From Limisphaera sp. (GTDB lineage: Bacteria > Verrucomicrobiota > Verrucomicrobiia > Limisphaerales > Limisphaeraceae), in NCBI GenBank assembly GCA_026417315.1, contig JAOADM010000001.1, positions 1-64,000 on the forward strand: DNA of 64,000 nucleotides, written 5' to 3'. Made by a program: the position numbers and the translations under genes. The notes below the pieces were generated by a model. It was given only the letters and a program-made list of their open reading frames with translations, did not search any database and was not told the DNA's origin. Shown here in pieces: positions 17,713-26,597 of this stretch. Within the stretch, counting starts at the first letter, position 1. Each line of letters starts with the position of its first letter.

Positions 17713-20436
17713 TCACTGGACCAGTTCCCGCGCGCGGGCCAGAGCAGCATCCAGCCGGGTCGCATCCCGACCGCCCCCGCGCGCATGGTCGGGACGGCCC
17801 CCGCCCTTTCCACCCACCAGCGGCGCAATCTGCTGGATCAACTGGCCCGCGTGCACGCGAGCGGCGTGAGGTCCGGAGACCGCCGCCACCAACGACACGA
17901 CGCCATCGGCCACCCCGCCCAGCAGCACCAGCCCCGGCACGCGCGCCTTGAGCGCGTTGACCATGGTTTGCAGGGTCTCGGCATCGGCGTCATGGCGCGC
18001 GATCAACACCGGCAGATCCCCACGGTACTCCACGCGGGCCAGGAGCGCCTCGGCCGCGGCGGCAGCCTGTTTTTGTTGCAGCGCCCTGAGTTGTTTCTCC
18101 AGGGCCTTCTGCTGTTCGAGCAACGCCTCCAGTTTGCGGTCCAGTTCCGCCACCGGGGCGTTGACACGGGCTGCCGCGGCTCGCAACAGAGCCTGCTCGG
18201 CATTGACATGTTCCCATGCCGCCAGCCCGGCCACGGCCTCGACCCGACGAATGCCGGCCGCCACCGCACCCTCGCCCAGGATCCGGAACAGGCCGATCTC
18301 GCCGGTGGCCGCCGTGTGCGTGCCGCCGCACAACTCCATGGAGTAACCATCCAGGCCGCCCGGCGTGCCACCGATTTGAACCACCCGGACCCATTGCCCG
18401 TACTTCTCGCCGAAAAACTGCAGGATGTCGGGTCGGTGGCGGATGTGATCGTATTTCACCTCGATCCACGTCACCGGGGCGTTTTCGAGGATGCGCTCAT
18501 TGACCAGGCGCTCGATCTGCTGGAGCTGGTCCGGGCGCAGGGGCGCACTGTTGAAGTCAAAGGTCAATTTGTCGGGCCCCACATAGGAACCCTTCTGGGC
18601 CGTTTCCCGCCCCACCACCTCGCGCAGGGCCCAGTGAAAGAGGTGGGTCGCGGTGTGATGGCGCTGAATGGCCAGACGCCGATCCCGGTCGACGCGCAAC
18701 CGGGCGGGCTGACCCGGCTCGGGCCACTCTTCTGTGTCCGCTGCCTCCGGGGGCGCCAGAAAATGCAGCCAGGTTTCGCCCGCCTTTCGCGTGTCCACGA
18801 TGCGCCAGCGGCGTTCCCCCTGGATCAGTTCTCCCGTGTCGCCCACCTGGCCGCCCATCTCGGCGTAAAACGGGCTGGCCTCCAGGACCACGGCGGGGCG
18901 ATCCTGCACGCGGACCACGCGGAGCACGCGGGCCTCGGCCTCCAACTGTTGATAGCCCAGGAACTGCGTGGGCGTCTCGGTCTCCAACTGCGTGACCTCG
19001 ATCACGGTCTTTTTCTGAGCGGCCCGGGCGCGTGCACGCTGCTCCTCCATGAGCGCCTCGAAACGGGCCGTATCCACCGTCAAGCCGCGTTCCCGCGCCA
19101 TGAGCTGGGTCAGGTCCAGCGGAAAGCCGTACGTGTCGTACAACTTGAAGGCAAACTCGCCCGGGATGCAGGAAGCCGCCGGCCCGGTCCCCGCCTGCTG
19201 GAGACGCTCCACTTCCTCCTCGAACAGTTGCAGCCCGCGATCCAGCGTGCGGTTGAACGCTTCTTCTTCCTGGCGAATCACTTCTTCCACCTGGGCCTGG
19301 CGTGCCCGGATTTCCGGGAACACGTCGCCCATGGTTTGGGCCAGCACCGGGACCAGCCGGTGGAAGAACGGCTGGCGAAAGCCGAGGTTGCGACCGTACC
19401 GGACGGCCCGACGCAGAATCCGTCGCAACACATAGCCCCGCCCTTCGTTGGAGGGCAGAATCCCGTCGGCGATGGCAAAACCGAGCGTGCGAATGTGGTC
19501 CGCAATCACGCGGAACGCCACATCCACCCGTTCCTGCTCCGTCGCCCCCGTGGTGCCCGGTCGGGGCAAAGTGGAGCCGTAGCGACGACCGCTCAACCGC
19601 TCCAAAGCATCGAACAACGGCCGGAACACGTCCGTCTCGTAATTCGAAATCCGTGCCTGTGCAAAGTCCTGCAGGCCGCGGGTCCCCTGAATGATGGCCG
19701 TGACCCGTTCGAATCCCATGCCGGTGTCCACATGGCGCGCGGGCAGCGGCGTGAAGGTGCCGTCGGGATTTGCGTTGAACTGGATGAACACCAGGTTCCA
19801 GATTTCGATGCACTGCGGATGCCCCTGATTCACCAGCGCGCCGCGGGTGTCGCCTTCCGGCGTCAGGTCCACGTGAATCTCCGAGCAGGGGCCGCACGGG
19901 CCGGTGTCTCCCATCATCCAGAAGTTGTCCTTGCGTCCCCCGGTGCGGATGTGGACCTGCGGATCGAGCCCCGCAGCCCGGAACAACCGCGCCCAGTGTT
20001 CCCAGGCTTCCTCATCGAATTCCGCCGGATCTCCCGGACCCGGTCGGTACACCGTGGCATAGATCCGCTCCTTGGGAAACCGCCACACCTCGGTCACCAG
20101 CTCCCACGCCCACTCGATGGCCTCCCGCTTGAAGTAATCGCCAAACGACCAGTTCCCCAGCATCTCGAAGAACGTGTGGTGATACGTGTCCAATCCCACG
20201 TCCTCCAGATCGTTGTGCTTGCCGCCGGCCCGAATGCACTTCTGGGTGTCCGCCGCCCGCGGGGGATCGTAGGGACACGGCTGCAGGCCCAGGAAAATGG
20301 GCACAAACTGGTTCATGCCCGCGTTCGTGAACAACAAATTGGGCGAATCGGGCAGCAGACTCGAAGACGGTACGATCGTGTGTCCCTTCGACCGGAAAAA
20401 GTCGAGGAACGACTGCCGGATCTCAGCCGAGGTCAT
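17713..20436 (-). CDS. alaS: Alanine--tRNA ligase
   Basis: Charges tRNA-Ala and edits mischarged Ser/Gly. The 907 aa form beginning MTSAEIRQSFLDFF is preferred: a GAGAG ribosome-binding sequence sits 10 nt before this ATG but too close to the in-frame ATG at 20445. The catalytic core (about residues 1-430) has RAADTQKCIRAGGKHNDLE and the class II motifs. The editing domain has HHTATHLFHWAL (HxxxH) and CGGTHTAATGEIGLF (Cys/His zinc ligands). A coiled coil with a KQAAAAAEALL segment leads to the C-Ala domain ending VGGKGGGRPDHARGGG. Length agrees with the family (E. coli 876 aa). Monocistronic; converges on the Tat oxidoreductase. Confidence 0.96.
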   Translation of the reverse strand: MTSAEIRQSFLDFFRSKGHTIVPSSSLLPDSPNLLFTNAGMNQFVPIFLGLQPCPYDPPRAADTQKCIRAGGKHNDLEDVGLDTYHHTFFEMLGNWSFGDYFKREAIEWAWELVTEVWRFPKERIYATVYRPGPGDPAEFDEEAWEHWARLFRAAGLDPQVHIRTGGRKDNFWMMGDTGPCGPCSEIHVDLTPEGDTRGALVNQGHPQCIEIWNLVFIQFNANPDGTFTPLPARHVDTGMGFERVTAIIQGTRGLQDFAQARISNYETDVFRPLFDALERLSGRRYGSTLPRPGTTGATEQERVDVAFRVIADHIRTLGFAIADGILPSNEGRGYVLRRILRRAVRYGRNLGFRQPFFHRLVPVLAQTMGDVFPEIRARQAQVEEVIRQEEEAFNRTLDRGLQLFEEEVERLQQAGTGPAASCIPGEFAFKLYDTYGFPLDLTQLMARERGLTVDTARFEALMEEQRARARAAQKKTVIEVTQLETETPTQFLGYQQLEAEARVLRVVRVQDRPAVVLEASPFYAEMGGQVGDTGELIQGERRWRIVDTRKAGETWLHFLAPPEAADTEEWPEPGQPARLRVDRDRRLAIQRHHTATHLFHWALREVVGRETAQKGSYVGPDKLTFDFNSAPLRPDQLQQIERLVNERILENAPVTWIEVKYDHIRHRPDILQFFGEKYGQWVRVVQIGGTPGGLDGYSMELCGGTHTAATGEIGLFRILGEGAVAAGIRRVEAVAGLAAWEHVNAEQALLRAAAARVNAPVAELDRKLEALLEQQKALEKQLRALQQKQAAAAAEALLARVEYRGDLPVLIARHDADAETLQTMVNALKARVPGLVLLGGVADGVVSLVAAVSGPHAARVHAGQLIQQIAPLVGGKGGGRPDHARGGGRDATRLDAALARARELVQ

Positions 20437-20822
20437 CACGCGCATGCTCTCAAAACACCTGATCGGGCATCGTCCCGCGCCGAAAGGGCGAAACGGGCCA
20501 TGCCCCCGCCGGACGGTTTCCCTGACCGACAGGCAGGCCAGATTAGGCCGCCGGGCCGCGCGAGGCGAGCGCAACTTTGGCCGGCGCGCCACGGGCGGCG
20601 GCCGAAAGACCCCGGGGCACCCCGCGGGCCGGCCGAAAGAGCCCGGGGAGACCGCACGACATGAATGATCGGAAAGCCGGCAGGCCTGGCGCAGCAATGG
20701 GACCGTCGCAGCGACTGACCCGGGGGTTGCCCGCGAGCACCCCGGGGCCTAAGGTTTTCGGGAGGTAAAACAGCCTGATCCGGCCGCAACCCCGGCCGAG
20801 ACAAGCACGGCATGGAGCAACG
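20437..20822. other. Divergent intergenic region alaS / small coiled-coil gene
   Basis: 386 bp of very GC-rich sequence. No convincing gene, tRNA or T-box-like leader is seen. The long antisense extension of the alaS frame through here is low-complexity Arg/Pro-rich and unlikely to be translated. Confidence 0.4.
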
Positions 20823-21104
20823 ATGAAAACGGCATACGAACTGGCGATGGAACGGCTCAATCGGGCGGCCCCGTTGACGCCCCTGACCGAGGAACAAAAG
20901 CGGGAGATTGCCGAACTGGAGTCGCGCTACAAAGCGCGCATTGCCGAGCGGGAAATCACGCTTCAGCAACAAATCGCCACCGCTCGAGCCGCCGGGGACT
21001 GGGCGAAAGCCGCCGAGCTCGAACAGCAACTGGTCCAGGAACGTCGCAAGCTGCAGGAAGAGCTGGAGGCCAAAAAAGAAAGGATTCGCCAGGGCAAAGC
21101 CTGA
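20823..21104 (+). CDS. Small coiled-coil protein with UVR-like motif
   Basis: 93 aa, highly charged and almost entirely alpha-helical. After MKTAYELAMERLNRA, residues 22-93 form a continuous heptad-rich coiled coil with many Glu/Gln/Lys/Arg. Residues 55-75 (AGDWAKAAELEQQLVQERRK) resemble the UVR helical hairpin found in UvrB/UvrC and in McsA/Clp adaptors. No signal peptide or membrane segment. It has good codon bias and a GGAG sequence before the ATG. I recognise it as the kind of conserved small protein seen in Verrucomicrobiota, but no function is assigned; a scaffold or adaptor role is guesswork. Confidence 0.7.
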   Translation: MKTAYELAMERLNRAAPLTPLTEEQKREIAELESRYKARIAEREITLQQQIATARAAGDWAKAAELEQQLVQERRKLQEELEAKKERIRQGKA

Positions 21105-21542
21105 ACACCTCCAACGCCTCCCCGGAGGCAACGGGATGCCCGGGACAGCGGCGCCGTCCACCGGCCTCGCGATGCGCGGCTGACCCGGCGGCTGAACGGC
21201 AGCCAGGAACGCCGGCGGTGTGGAACCTCGAAGAAGGCGGGTTTGCACAGCGCGGGCCGGCCGCAGGGACAAAAGCCGGCGGAGATCCACAAAGGTCCGA
21301 TACAGACCGAAGGTCCCCGGATGCCCGGGACGCAAGCCTGCACTACCGGCCAGGGCTTCGGCAACGCCGCGGGGCTGCCAGCCGAGAGCGTTTTTCCTGC
21401 TTGTGCACCATGCAAGCGTCCGCATGCTTGCGCCGCGCTTCGTTTTTCTTTTCCGGAGGCGTTCGAGCAACTTCGGGCCGCGCCGGACGGCGCGCCGGCC
21501 GTTTGACAACCAGGTGCTGATGCATCCAACTTCCGGCCACTT
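21105..21542. other. Intergenic region before the cytochrome c-dehydrogenase fusion gene
   Basis: 438 bp with no credible gene. A GCCTCC-cc-GGAGGC dyad at 21116-21129, 11 nt after the preceding stop, could be a weak terminator but lacks a T-run. A lone TTGACA at 21503-21508 has no -10 partner at the right spacing. Confidence 0.35.
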
Positions 21543-23018
21543 ATGTGGACCTTAAAACCGGAGGGTGCTTGGAGGGCGGCGTGTCGGCGATTCGCAGGCC
21601 TGGCGATCAGTGCTTGCGCATTGGGACTCCTGGCATCGCCCACCAGCGTGGGGCAGCCGCAACGCCGCGAGGTCAGCCGGTTGTACGAACAACTTTGCGC
21701 CAACTGTCACGGCATCGATCTGCGCGGTGGCCAGGCCCGAAGCCTGCTGGACGAGGAGTGGGTGCACGGCTCCGGAGATGACGCCACACTGTTCCAGGTG
21801 ATCCGCGAGGGCGACGAGCTCAACGGCATGCCGCCCTGGAAAAACCTACTGAGCGACGAGGAGATTCGCGCCCTAGTGATCTACATCCGCGAGAAAGCCA
21901 CGGAGGCTCGCCACGCCGCCACACGCTACCCGCAGCCGCGGCCCGACCAAACCGCCGAAACCCGCCTGCACCGGTTCCGGCTGCGCACCGTGGTCGAGGG
22001 ACTGGCCACGCCCTGGTCGGTGGACTGGTTGCCGGACGGCCGAATGTTGGTGACGGAATTGCCAGGGCGACTGCGCGTGGTCCAGGACGGCAAGCTGCTA
22101 CCGGCCGCCGTGGCCGGCACCCCCACCGTGCGATACCGCGGGCAGGGCGGGTTGATGGAGGTTCTGGTGCATCCCGGGTACGCGACCAACGGCTGGATCT
22201 ACCTGGCCTACAGCGAACCCGCCAGCAGCGCCCAAAGCCGGGACGTGAGCATGACCACTCTGGTGCGCGGCCGACTCCGCGCCCTGCAGTGGACGGAGGA
22301 AGAGGTGATCTGGCGGGCGCCCCTCTGGAGCTTTCGCCCGGGCAACATCCATTTCGGTTGCCGCATGGTCTTTGGGCCGGATGGCTGCCTGTACTTTTCC
22401 CACGGCGAACGGGGCCACGCCCAGGACGCACAGGACCTGACCCGGCCCAACGGAAAGATTCACCGGATCCTGGAAGATGGCCGCGTGCCGCCGGACAATC
22501 CGTATGCGGGCCGTTCGGATGCGGTGGCCACCATCTGGAGTCATGGCCATCGCAACCCCCAGGGATTGGCCTTCCATCCGGAGACCGGCGAGCTGTGGGA
22601 GACCGAACACGGTCCGCGTGGCGGCGACGAACTCAACGTGATCATCAAAGGCCGGAATTACGGCTGGCCGGTGATCACCTACGGGATGAATTACGACGGG
22701 ACGCCCATCACCGCCTGGACCGCCCGCGAGGGCATGGAACAGCCCGTGGTGCATTGGACCCCGTCCATCGCAGTCTGCGGCATGGACTTTTATCGGGGGA
22801 ACCGATTTCCGCGCTGGCGCCACCACTTGTTCGTCACGGGGCTCGCCTCCCAGGAGCTGCGCCGGCTCCAATTGAACGGGCATCGAGTGATCGAAGAGGA
22901 GATCGTCTTCAAGGGAATTGGCCGCGTTCGGGACGTGGCCTCGGGGCCGGATGGCTTTCTTTATGTGGTGCTGAACGGACCCGACCGCGTGGTGCGACTG
23001 GAGCCGGTCGAGAGCTGA
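21543..23018 (+). CDS. Cytochrome c / PQQ-dependent aldose sugar dehydrogenase fusion
   Basis: 491 aa exported fusion protein. An N-terminal signal (residues 1-37, hydrophobic SACALGLLAS) is followed by a small class I cytochrome c domain (about 40-125) with CANCH as the haem-binding CxxCH and MPPW supplying the axial Met. The rest (about 145-490) is a six-bladed propeller of the GSDH/Yli family. It shows LATPWSVDWLPDGRMLVTE and GGLMEVLVHP, with the likely catalytic His in strand 3. NPQGLAFHPETGELWETEHGPRGGDE completes the soluble quinoprotein sugar-dehydrogenase pattern. It probably oxidises aldoses in the periplasm and passes electrons straight to the haem. PQQ use is inferred from family. 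Monocistronic. Confidence 0.85.
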   Translation: MWTLKPEGAWRAACRRFAGLAISACALGLLASPTSVGQPQRREVSRLYEQLCANCHGIDLRGGQARSLLDEEWVHGSGDDATLFQVIREGDELNGMPPWKNLLSDEEIRALVIYIREKATEARHAATRYPQPRPDQTAETRLHRFRLRTVVEGLATPWSVDWLPDGRMLVTELPGRLRVVQDGKLLPAAVAGTPTVRYRGQGGLMEVLVHPGYATNGWIYLAYSEPASSAQSRDVSMTTLVRGRLRALQWTEEEVIWRAPLWSFRPGNIHFGCRMVFGPDGCLYFSHGERGHAQDAQDLTRPNGKIHRILEDGRVPPDNPYAGRSDAVATIWSHGHRNPQGLAFHPETGELWETEHGPRGGDELNVIIKGRNYGWPVITYGMNYDGTPITAWTAREGMEQPVVHWTPSIAVCGMDFYRGNRFPRWRHHLFVTGLASQELRRLQLNGHRVIEEEIVFKGIGRVRDVASGPDGFLYVVLNGPDRVVRLEPVES

Positions 23019-23291
23019 CGCCCGGACTCTGTCTGGAGATCCGAGCCGGGCCCGTGAGAGCCACGCACATGGAGCGCGGCGAGATCCGGGTCAATCCGAG
23101 CTCGACAATGGCCGGAGGCGGGTCAGAGCACCCGGCGGCACGCTTCGCCAGGCGCAAATCTCCAAGCGCGTGATTCGGAAAGCGTTGCCCGTTGCCCGGC
23201 CACGTGGGACCGCCGAATCCTTGAGCAAGGCACCGTGCCGGGACGTTTTTCCACTCGACTTCCCGCCGCTCCAAACGAAATTGGCGCTGCC

Positions 23292-24149
23292 ATGCAGGAA
23301 ACCGTGTTGACGCTGGGGCATTCGCCCGATCCCGATGACGCGTTCATGTTCTACGGGCTGGCCCGGGGATTCATCCCCACGCCGGGACTGCAGTTCCAAC
23401 ATGTGCTCCAGGACATCCAGACGTTGAACGAGCGGGCACTGCGGGGAGAACTGGACATTTCGGCCATCAGCTTCGCCGCTTACCCGGCCGTTTGTTACCA
23501 CTACGCGCTGTTGCCCAGCGGGGCCAGCATGGGCGACGGGTACGGTCCGCTGGTGGTGGCCCGACGCCCCTACGGCCGATCCGACCTGCTCCGGCTCCGA
23601 CTGGCCGTGCCGGGAACACTGACGTCGGCCTTTCTGGCGTTGCAACTGTGGTTGGATCGGCCGGCAGCCGAGCTCGATTATGTCGTGGTGCCCTTCGATC
23701 GGATCTTCGAAGCACTGGCCGACGGGCAGGCCGACGCAGGGTTGCTGATTCACGAGGGTCAATTGACGTACGGGCAGGGGGGCTGGCAGGTGTGTGTGGA
23801 TCTGGGTCGTTGGTGGAGCGAAACCCAGGAAGGCCTTCCGCTGCCCTTGGGAGGGAACGTCATTCACAAGCGACATCCGGAACCGTTGCGCCGTCGAGTG
23901 GCACGGGTTTTGACGGAGTCCATCCAATACAGCCTGGCGCATCGGCCGGAGGCCCTGGAGTATGCGCTGGCGTTCGGGCGCGGTCTGGATCGAGAGCTCG
24001 CCGACCGTTTCGTGGGCATGTACGTGAACCACTGGACGCTGGACTATGGCGAGCGGGGCCGGGAAGCCATTCGCCGCTTTCTGCAGCTGGGACACCAGCG
24101 AGGATTCCTCCCCCAGGCCCCGGATCTGGAGTTTGTGACGAGTGCCTGA
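23292..24149 (+). CDS. mqnD: 1,4-dihydroxy-6-naphthoate synthase (futalosine pathway)
   Basis: 285 aa enzyme of the periplasmic-binding-protein fold that converts cyclic dehypoxanthine futalosine to 1,4-dihydroxy-6-naphthoate in menaquinone synthesis. The start at MQETVLTLGHSPDPDDAF is chosen because the family-defining LGHSPDPDDAFMFYGL begins there. Other MqnD marks are LRGELDISAISFAAYP (about 50-65) and a glycine-rich GGNVIHKR near residue 195. It implies that the organism makes menaquinone by the futalosine route, which would be the quinone partner of the nuo genes in this window. No other mqn gene is adjacent. Confidence 0.92.
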   Translation: MQETVLTLGHSPDPDDAFMFYGLARGFIPTPGLQFQHVLQDIQTLNERALRGELDISAISFAAYPAVCYHYALLPSGASMGDGYGPLVVARRPYGRSDLLRLRLAVPGTLTSAFLALQLWLDRPAAELDYVVVPFDRIFEALADGQADAGLLIHEGQLTYGQGGWQVCVDLGRWWSETQEGLPLPLGGNVIHKRHPEPLRRRVARVLTESIQYSLAHRPEALEYALAFGRGLDRELADRFVGMYVNHWTLDYGERGREAIRRFLQLGHQRGFLPQAPDLEFVTSA

Positions 24150-24350
24150 CCCTCCGGAGCAGCCGAAACCCCGGGCTTCTGGTTTTCAGAAAAAGGCCGA
24201 ATCCCGGGCACAAACCCGCCGGAACTCCAAAAGCGAGGACACGCCCCGGACCGCAAAGCCGGCAGCCCGGCTTCGGTTTGCATCTCCCCAAAGCACGCAC
24301 GCCGGCCCGGGGTTGACAGGTGCCAGGGAGGGCGCGAAGGGCAGGTCGGG

Positions 24351-25286
24351 TCAGCGATCACCGGCATGATGTTCTTCGTACCAGCCATATCGGCCCCGAT
24401 ACCAGTCGCAAATGCCCTGCCAGATGCCCCGCGCATTCCCCCAGCGGCCCAGCAAAAGGAACAGCAACATCTTCGCCGGGCAGATCAGTGCCAGATAAGC
24501 CCAGAGGGTCAGGGGATGGATGCCAATCCGATGCCGTTGCAGCACGTACAGATTGTTCCGAGTGCTATAGTACAACTGGACCGGCCGGTTTTTTGCCAGG
24601 GTCGTCGACGTCTTGTGCCACATGCGGGCCAGGGGAAAATAAACCACCCGGTACCCGGCCTCGCGGATGCGAAGACAGAGATCGGCGTCCTCGGAATAAA
24701 ACACCAGGCTTTCCTCGAAAAAGCCGACCTTTTGGAGGGCTTCGCTCCGCAAGAGGAACCCGCATCCTGTGACAAAGGCACAGTCGCGCACACGGTTGTA
24801 ACGCGGAGCGTCTTTGCGCATCCAGCCGTGGTGCCAGGGATGACCGAGAAAGAAGAACCCGCCGGCACTCCAAAGGCGGTCCCGGGGCGAGTGAAAGAAA
24901 ATCTTGGCGCCTGCAACGCCGACCTCTGGATGGGCCTCTGCGAACTCGACCAGCACGCGAATCAAGTCGGGCGCTACAAGAACGTCATTGGTGGTGCTGA
25001 AGATGTATTTCACCTCGGGCAACAGCGCAGCCATGCCGAGGCTGGCCGCCCGGGCGTAGCCAAGACCGCGGTCGTGGGCCAGGAGCCTCACTTCGGGGAA
25101 TTCCTGCCGCACCATTTCCTGCGAGCCATCGGTCGAGGCATTGTCCGAGACGACGATGCGCAGGTCGGGATAATCCACCTGTCGGAAAGATTGCAGGGTC
25201 TCCCGCAACGAGTCCCGCAGGTTCCAGTTCACAATGACCACCCCAACCGGGGGCCAGGAGACGGTGGAAACAGGCAGGGAGGACAT
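24351..25286 (-). CDS. Family 2 glycosyltransferase
   Basis: 311 aa GT-A fold glycosyltransferase of the rhamnosyl/WsaE-like GT2 group. The nucleotide-binding strand GVVIVNWNLRDSLRETLQS opens the protein, VVSDNASTDGSQEMV is the first Asp motif, and IFSTTNDVLVAPD is the DxD-equivalent (Asn-Asp). ESLVFYSEDADLCLRIREAG contains the catalytic ED motif. Two C-terminal hydrophobic helices (LTLWAYLALICPAKMLLFLLL) suggest membrane association. An ATG 36 nt upstream is possible, but the shorter start suits the family. It is the last of three co-oriented surface-polysaccharide genes. Donor and acceptor are unknown. Confidence 0.9.
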   Translation of the reverse strand: MSSLPVSTVSWPPVGVVIVNWNLRDSLRETLQSFRQVDYPDLRIVVSDNASTDGSQEMVRQEFPEVRLLAHDRGLGYARAASLGMAALLPEVKYIFSTTNDVLVAPDLIRVLVEFAEAHPEVGVAGAKIFFHSPRDRLWSAGGFFFLGHPWHHGWMRKDAPRYNRVRDCAFVTGCGFLLRSEALQKVGFFEESLVFYSEDADLCLRIREAGYRVVYFPLARMWHKTSTTLAKNRPVQLYYSTRNNLYVLQRHRIGIHPLTLWAYLALICPAKMLLFLLLGRWGNARGIWQGICDWYRGRYGWYEEHHAGDR

Positions 25287-25442
25287 GGAAGGCAAGTGGT
25301 TCAGCACAGGTGCCCGGTGCATCGGGTGCGGGGCGCAGGGGAGGCAGCGAGACGATCGGGGATTCCGCCACGCCCCGCCCGGTCGGAGCTCAGGGGACGA
25401 GTGCGCCTTCGACGCCCGGCCACAACAACGGTCATTGCAGGT

Positions 25443-26597
25443 TCATGGAGCATCGGATCGGGCCACGAGCACGGTTTCTTCGCCCGCCAGCGGGTGACGT
25501 CGCAGCTGGACATGTTCGTAATACCGTTCGAGCGCGGCGCGCAACGCGCGCAGCGGCCGAACCTTTTGCGGAAGCGGGCCGATGCGGTGGTGTCGACGAG
25601 CTTCCCGGATGGACCGACTGGCGCCCCAAAAGATGTCGGCGTGCACGGCCGTGGTTTCCAGGGCCACGACTCGAAAGCCTGCTTGCTCGACCAGGGCCCG
25701 CAATGTGGCGGGAGGAAAAAGGTGCAGGTGGCGCGGCGGATCGAGTCCAAACCAGTGGGCGCCATGGCGCTGATGGCCCATACTGTCCGGGTTGGGTGTT
25801 ACGAGGACCAAAAGCCCCGCAGGCCGAAGAATTCGACGGACCTCCTGCAGCGTTTCCCGAGGCTCGAACAGGTGCTCGATCACGTGGTTCATGGTGACGG
25901 CGTCGAACGAGCCGGATGCAAAGCGGGCGCTCTGCAGGTCACCCACGACGAGCTCCAACCCATACCGCTGGCGGGCCGCCGCGATCGCTTGCGGGTCGAG
26001 GTCGATCCCGGTGACCTGCCAACCTTGTTGCTGCATGCGGTAAAGAAACGAGCCGTCGCCACATCCCACATCCAGGAGCCGACCGCGCGAGCGTGGATCC
26101 AGGTGCCGCCTCTCGAGGGCGTCACGGGCCGAACCCAGGCCGAAAAGTGAATCCAGGCCGCGCAGGAGGCACTGGTAACCGGCGTAAAGCCGGCTCCGAA
26201 GACGCGCGGAGAGACCCGGAGACTCGAACGACTCCGGATGCGTGAAATAACAACGATAAGCGAGACCGATGTCCTGACGAACCGGAGTCGGATGCAGCCA
26301 GATCAGACGGCATCGGGGATTCTCACACCGCAGGAAACCCCAGCAACCCGGCGCCCCATACAGGACATCCCGGAGATTGCCATGGAGCTCGACCCCGCGG
26401 CCTTCACAGAGGGGACAAGTGGACCGCGGAATCGTGCGGATTTGCGGCGGCTCTTCCATGGACACATAGCTAAAGGCCGCCGTTTCGGGAAGCAAGCCGT
26501 CGAAAAAAGGGCTTGGCACCGCCGTGTTCGAGGATTCGGGGCTCGACGGCACCCCAGCGGCAACCACGGCACAGGGAGAATCGCAGGCCACGGCCAT
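25443..26597 (-). CDS. Class I SAM-dependent methyltransferase with N-terminal zinc ribbon
   Basis: 384 aa as drawn. The ATG at 26597 directly follows the stop of the upstream gene, which suggests coupling, but an internal ATG at 26459 (MEEPPQIR, 338 aa) immediately precedes the first family motif and may be the real start. Residues after it carry CPLC and CENPRC, a treble-clef/zinc-ribbon seen before many polysaccharide-locus methyltransferases. SAM motif I is LLDVGCGDGSF, followed by VTGIDLDPQAI and FDAVTMNHVIEHLFEP. It probably methylates a sugar or glycan end. It lies between two glycosyltransferase genes on the same strand. Confidence 0.88.
   Translation of the reverse strand: MAVACDSPCAVVAAGVPSSPESSNTAVPSPFFDGLLPETAAFSYVSMEEPPQIRTIPRSTCPLCEGRGVELHGNLRDVLYGAPGCWGFLRCENPRCRLIWLHPTPVRQDIGLAYRCYFTHPESFESPGLSARLRSRLYAGYQCLLRGLDSLFGLGSARDALERRHLDPRSRGRLLDVGCGDGSFLYRMQQQGWQVTGIDLDPQAIAAARQRYGLELVVGDLQSARFASGSFDAVTMNHVIEHLFEPRETLQEVRRILRPAGLLVLVTPNPDSMGHQRHGAHWFGLDPPRHLHLFPPATLRALVEQAGFRVVALETTAVHADIFWGASRSIREARRHHRIGPLPQKVRPLRALRAALERYYEHVQLRRHPLAGEETVLVARSDAP

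Noticed and set aside
17659..20664. A 1001-codon plus-strand open frame
   Set aside because: It is the exact antisense shadow of alaS, caused by GC-rich third codon positions.
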